DNA of 64,000 nucleotides from the NCBI RefSeq assembly GCF_013385985.1, contig NZ_JACAOY010000036.1:26722-90721 (forward strand), in the 5' to 3' direction. This DNA comes from Pseudomonas sp. B6002. Its GTDB lineage: Bacteria > Pseudomonadota > Gammaproteobacteria > Pseudomonadales > Pseudomonadaceae. The notes below the pieces were generated by a model. That model was given only the letters and a program-made list of their open reading frames with translations. It searched no databases and was not told the origin of the DNA. The position numbers and the translations under genes are program-made. Shown here one piece after another: positions 62,288 to 64,000 of the stretch; the stretch's first letter is position 1, and every line of letters starts with the position of its first letter.

Positions 62288-63118
62288 TCAGACGTCGTAC
62301 GGCGCCTGGGGTTCAGTCCGGTACCGCGCGTCGCTGGCTTGCAGTTGGGTCAAGCGGGCCAGGGGATCCTGGCGGTAAAAGCGGCTGAGCTGCGCGTACA
62401 CCTGTGGATAACTATTGACCAGTAAATCCGGGGCGCTGAAGAAGTATTCGCTGGTGACGGCAAAGAACTCGGCCGGGTTTTCGGCGGCGTAGGGGTCGAT
62501 CTCGGTTTCGACGTCCGGGTTGGCGTCGAGCTGGCGATTGAGGTCGTCGTAGGCGCTCTGCATCACGCTGGCCCACTCTTGCACGCGCATGTCGCTGTGC
62601 AGCGGTGGTAGGCCATTGGCGTCGCCGTTGAGCATGTCCAGCTTGTGGGCCAGTTCGTGGATGACCAGGTTGTAGCCTTCCCACTGGCCGCTTGCCAGCA
62701 CACCGGGCCAGGCCAGGATCACCGGGCCTTGTTGCCAGGCTTCGCCGCTGTGTTCACCGTCCCATTCGTGTTCGATGCCGCTGCTGTCGCGATGGCGCTG
62801 GGGGCTCAGGAAGTCGTCGGGGTACAGCACGATTTCGTGGAAGCCCTGGTACCAGTCGAGGTCGCCCAGGTTCATCAGCGGCAGTTGCGCTTGGGCGGCG
62901 AGCAGCAGGCGTTGTTCCTGATGCAGCTCGACGCCGGGTAGGGCAGTGAGGTGTTTTTCGTTGAGGAATACCACGCAGGCTTCACGCAACCAATGGTCTT
63001 GCTCGGCGCTGATGCCGTCGAGGAAGGTCAGGTGGTGGCGCACCCGCTGCCAGGTGTCATCGGCAATCGGGTGCTTGGCCAGCAGGCGCCGGCGACGCCA
63101 GGCGCTGAGGGACCACAT
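62288..63118 (-). CDS. MtfA-like zinc-dependent peptidase (M90)
   Basis: 276 residues from ATG 63118 (MWSLSAWRRRRLLAKHPIAD). Zinc site HELAHKLDMLNGD near residue 155, with the third-ligand Glu expected in NPAEFFAVTSEYFF. E. coli MtfA binds the Mlc repressor and is an aminopeptidase; the target in this organism is unknown. It lies between ppa and dedA as in P. aeruginosa. The dedA stop is 7 bases upstream, so the two are co-transcribed. Confidence 0.9.
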   Translation of the reverse strand: MWSLSAWRRRRLLAKHPIADDTWQRVRHHLTFLDGISAEQDHWLREACVVFLNEKHLTALPGVELHQEQRLLLAAQAQLPLMNLGDLDWYQGFHEIVLYPDDFLSPQRHRDSSGIEHEWDGEHSGEAWQQGPVILAWPGVLASGQWEGYNLVIHELAHKLDMLNGDANGLPPLHSDMRVQEWASVMQSAYDDLNRQLDANPDVETEIDPYAAENPAEFFAVTSEYFFSAPDLLVNSYPQVYAQLSRFYRQDPLARLTQLQASDARYRTEPQAPYDV

Positions 63119-63125
63119 CGTAAAA

Positions 63126-63782
63126 CTACTGCGACTTGGCTTCGGAGGACGCGCGACCAAAGCGGCTGCGGGCCACGCCAATGATCATCGGCACCAGGGA
63201 CAGCAGGATGATGAACACCACCAGCAGCGACAGGTTTTTCTTGATGAACGGCACGTTGCCGAAGAAGTAACCCAGGGTCACCAGGCCGCCGACCCAGATG
63301 ATGGTGCCGAACACGCTGAAACCGAAGAAGCGCGGGTAAGGCATTTTGGCGATGCCGGCGACGAACGGGGCAAAGGTGCGCAGGATCGGCAGGAAACGCG
63401 CCAGGGTCACGGTTTTGCCGCCGTGCTTGTCGTAGAAGTCGTGGGTTTTCTGCAGGTAGTCGCGGCGGAAGATTTTCGAGTTCGGGTTACTGAACAACCG
63501 TTCTCCGGCCGTTCGGCCTATCACGTAGTTGGTACTGTCCCCGAGGATCGCCGCCAACATCAACAGGCCGCCCAACAGGATCGGGTCCATGCCGCCGCCC
63601 GCGGCGATGGCGCCAGCGATGAACAGCAACGAATCACCCGGCAGGAACGGCATGACCACCAGGCCGGTCTCGCAAAAAATCACCAGGAACAAGATGGCGT
63701 AGATCCACACGCCGTAATTCCTCACCAGCGTATCGAGATACACGTCGAGATGCAGGATAAGGTCTAGCGGGTTGAAATCCAT
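63126..63782 (-). CDS. DedA-family membrane protein
   Basis: 218 residues from ATG 63782 (MDFNPLDLILHLD), with AGGTG 6 bases before it; a GTG 9 bases upstream is possible. About five hydrophobic stretches. DedA features are FCETGLVVMPFLPGDSLLFIAGAIAA (region), GDSTNYVIGRTAGERLF, and KHGGKTVTLARFLPILRTFAPFVAGI (region), with the Arg and Asp residues linked to proton-dependent undecaprenyl-phosphate or lipid transport in the family. First gene of the dedA-mtfA unit. Confidence 0.92.
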   Translation of the reverse strand: MDFNPLDLILHLDVYLDTLVRNYGVWIYAILFLVIFCETGLVVMPFLPGDSLLFIAGAIAAGGGMDPILLGGLLMLAAILGDSTNYVIGRTAGERLFSNPNSKIFRRDYLQKTHDFYDKHGGKTVTLARFLPILRTFAPFVAGIAKMPYPRFFGFSVFGTIIWVGGLVTLGYFFGNVPFIKKNLSLLVVFIILLSLVPMIIGVARSRFGRASSEAKSQ

Positions 63783-64000
63783 GTAAGGCACCTGTGTGAA
63801 TGGCCCGGCTCAGCAGGCCTGTGCGGGGGCGTCGGGAAATAAGGCTACAAGTCTATGTCGCGATTCTTACAACCCTGAGAGGTCCGCATTATACGGATTG
63901 AGCCGTGAAAAGCGTGTTGGTTTTGTAGCGGGGGATGTCGCGATGCAGCGGCTGTCACCGTTCACCTGTCGGCATTGGTTTGTGTAGATACCGTCTTGAC

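Overview
The window is a chromosomal segment of a Pseudomonas, most probably of the P. fluorescens group. The evidence is the gene order: the end of the spc and alpha ribosomal operons, then katA, a ferritin, uvrA, a YajR-like transporter and ssb, and later nrdR-ribD-ribE-ribBA-ribH-nusB-thiL and xseB-ispA-dxs, the order known from P. aeruginosa. High-GC coding and many Pseudomonas-type REP hairpins agree. This assignment rests on recall of gene order and was not checked by a search.

Layout. 1-6570: rplF to rplQ, with secY, rpmD, rpmJ and rpoA. 6600-13890: oxidative stress, iron storage and DNA repair (katA, ferritin, uvrA, MFS, ssb). 13890-19340: regulators and small-molecule enzymes (LysR, tam, cysteine hydrolase, GlxA-type AraC, DUF3182-like protein, alpha/beta hydrolase). 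19350-26160: envelope functions (YbhN, ClsB, YbhP, MscS channel) separated by REPINs. 26180-30240: OmpW and a four-gene operon (DUF2796 protein, ABC ATPase, FtsX permease, DUF3299 protein) that looks zinc-related. 30350-32860: thioredoxin-TPR protein, methyltransferase, lipoprotein. 32960-41150: riboflavin, NusB and thiamine genes, then a cobalamin-type binding protein. 41240-46420: BtuB-like receptor and the isoprenoid genes dxs, ispA and xseB. 46420-49280: a patchy zone with a broken fecR, a MerR/oxidoreductase pair, a truncated DUF1016 gene and ycaC.

49450-55660 holds an eight-gene operon. It matches the E. coli yjfIJKLMC set (DUF2170, PspA/IM30, DUF2491, DUF350, DUF1190, glutathionylspermidine-synthase-like ATP-grasp), with a rhomboid protease and a TrkA-N ion channel inserted after the PspA gene. 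Two identical perfect 12-bp palindromes flank its likely promoter. I read it as an envelope-stress system joining PspA, a channel, intramembrane proteolysis and an amide ligase.

55730-61450 is an accessory island between that operon and ppa. It carries a three-gene cassette of two DarT-like ADP-ribosyltransferases plus a DarG macrodomain antitoxin, a small Pseudomonas-type protein preceded by a foldable RNA-like leader, a MazG-like/HNH nuclease pair whose nuclease may have a modified-base reader domain, and an orphan S24 phage-type repressor. The window closes with the core genes ppa, mtfA-like and dedA.

The strongest candidates for undescribed biology are the two-ART/one-macrodomain cassette, the extended yjf-type operon with its twin operators, and the MazG-HNH pair.
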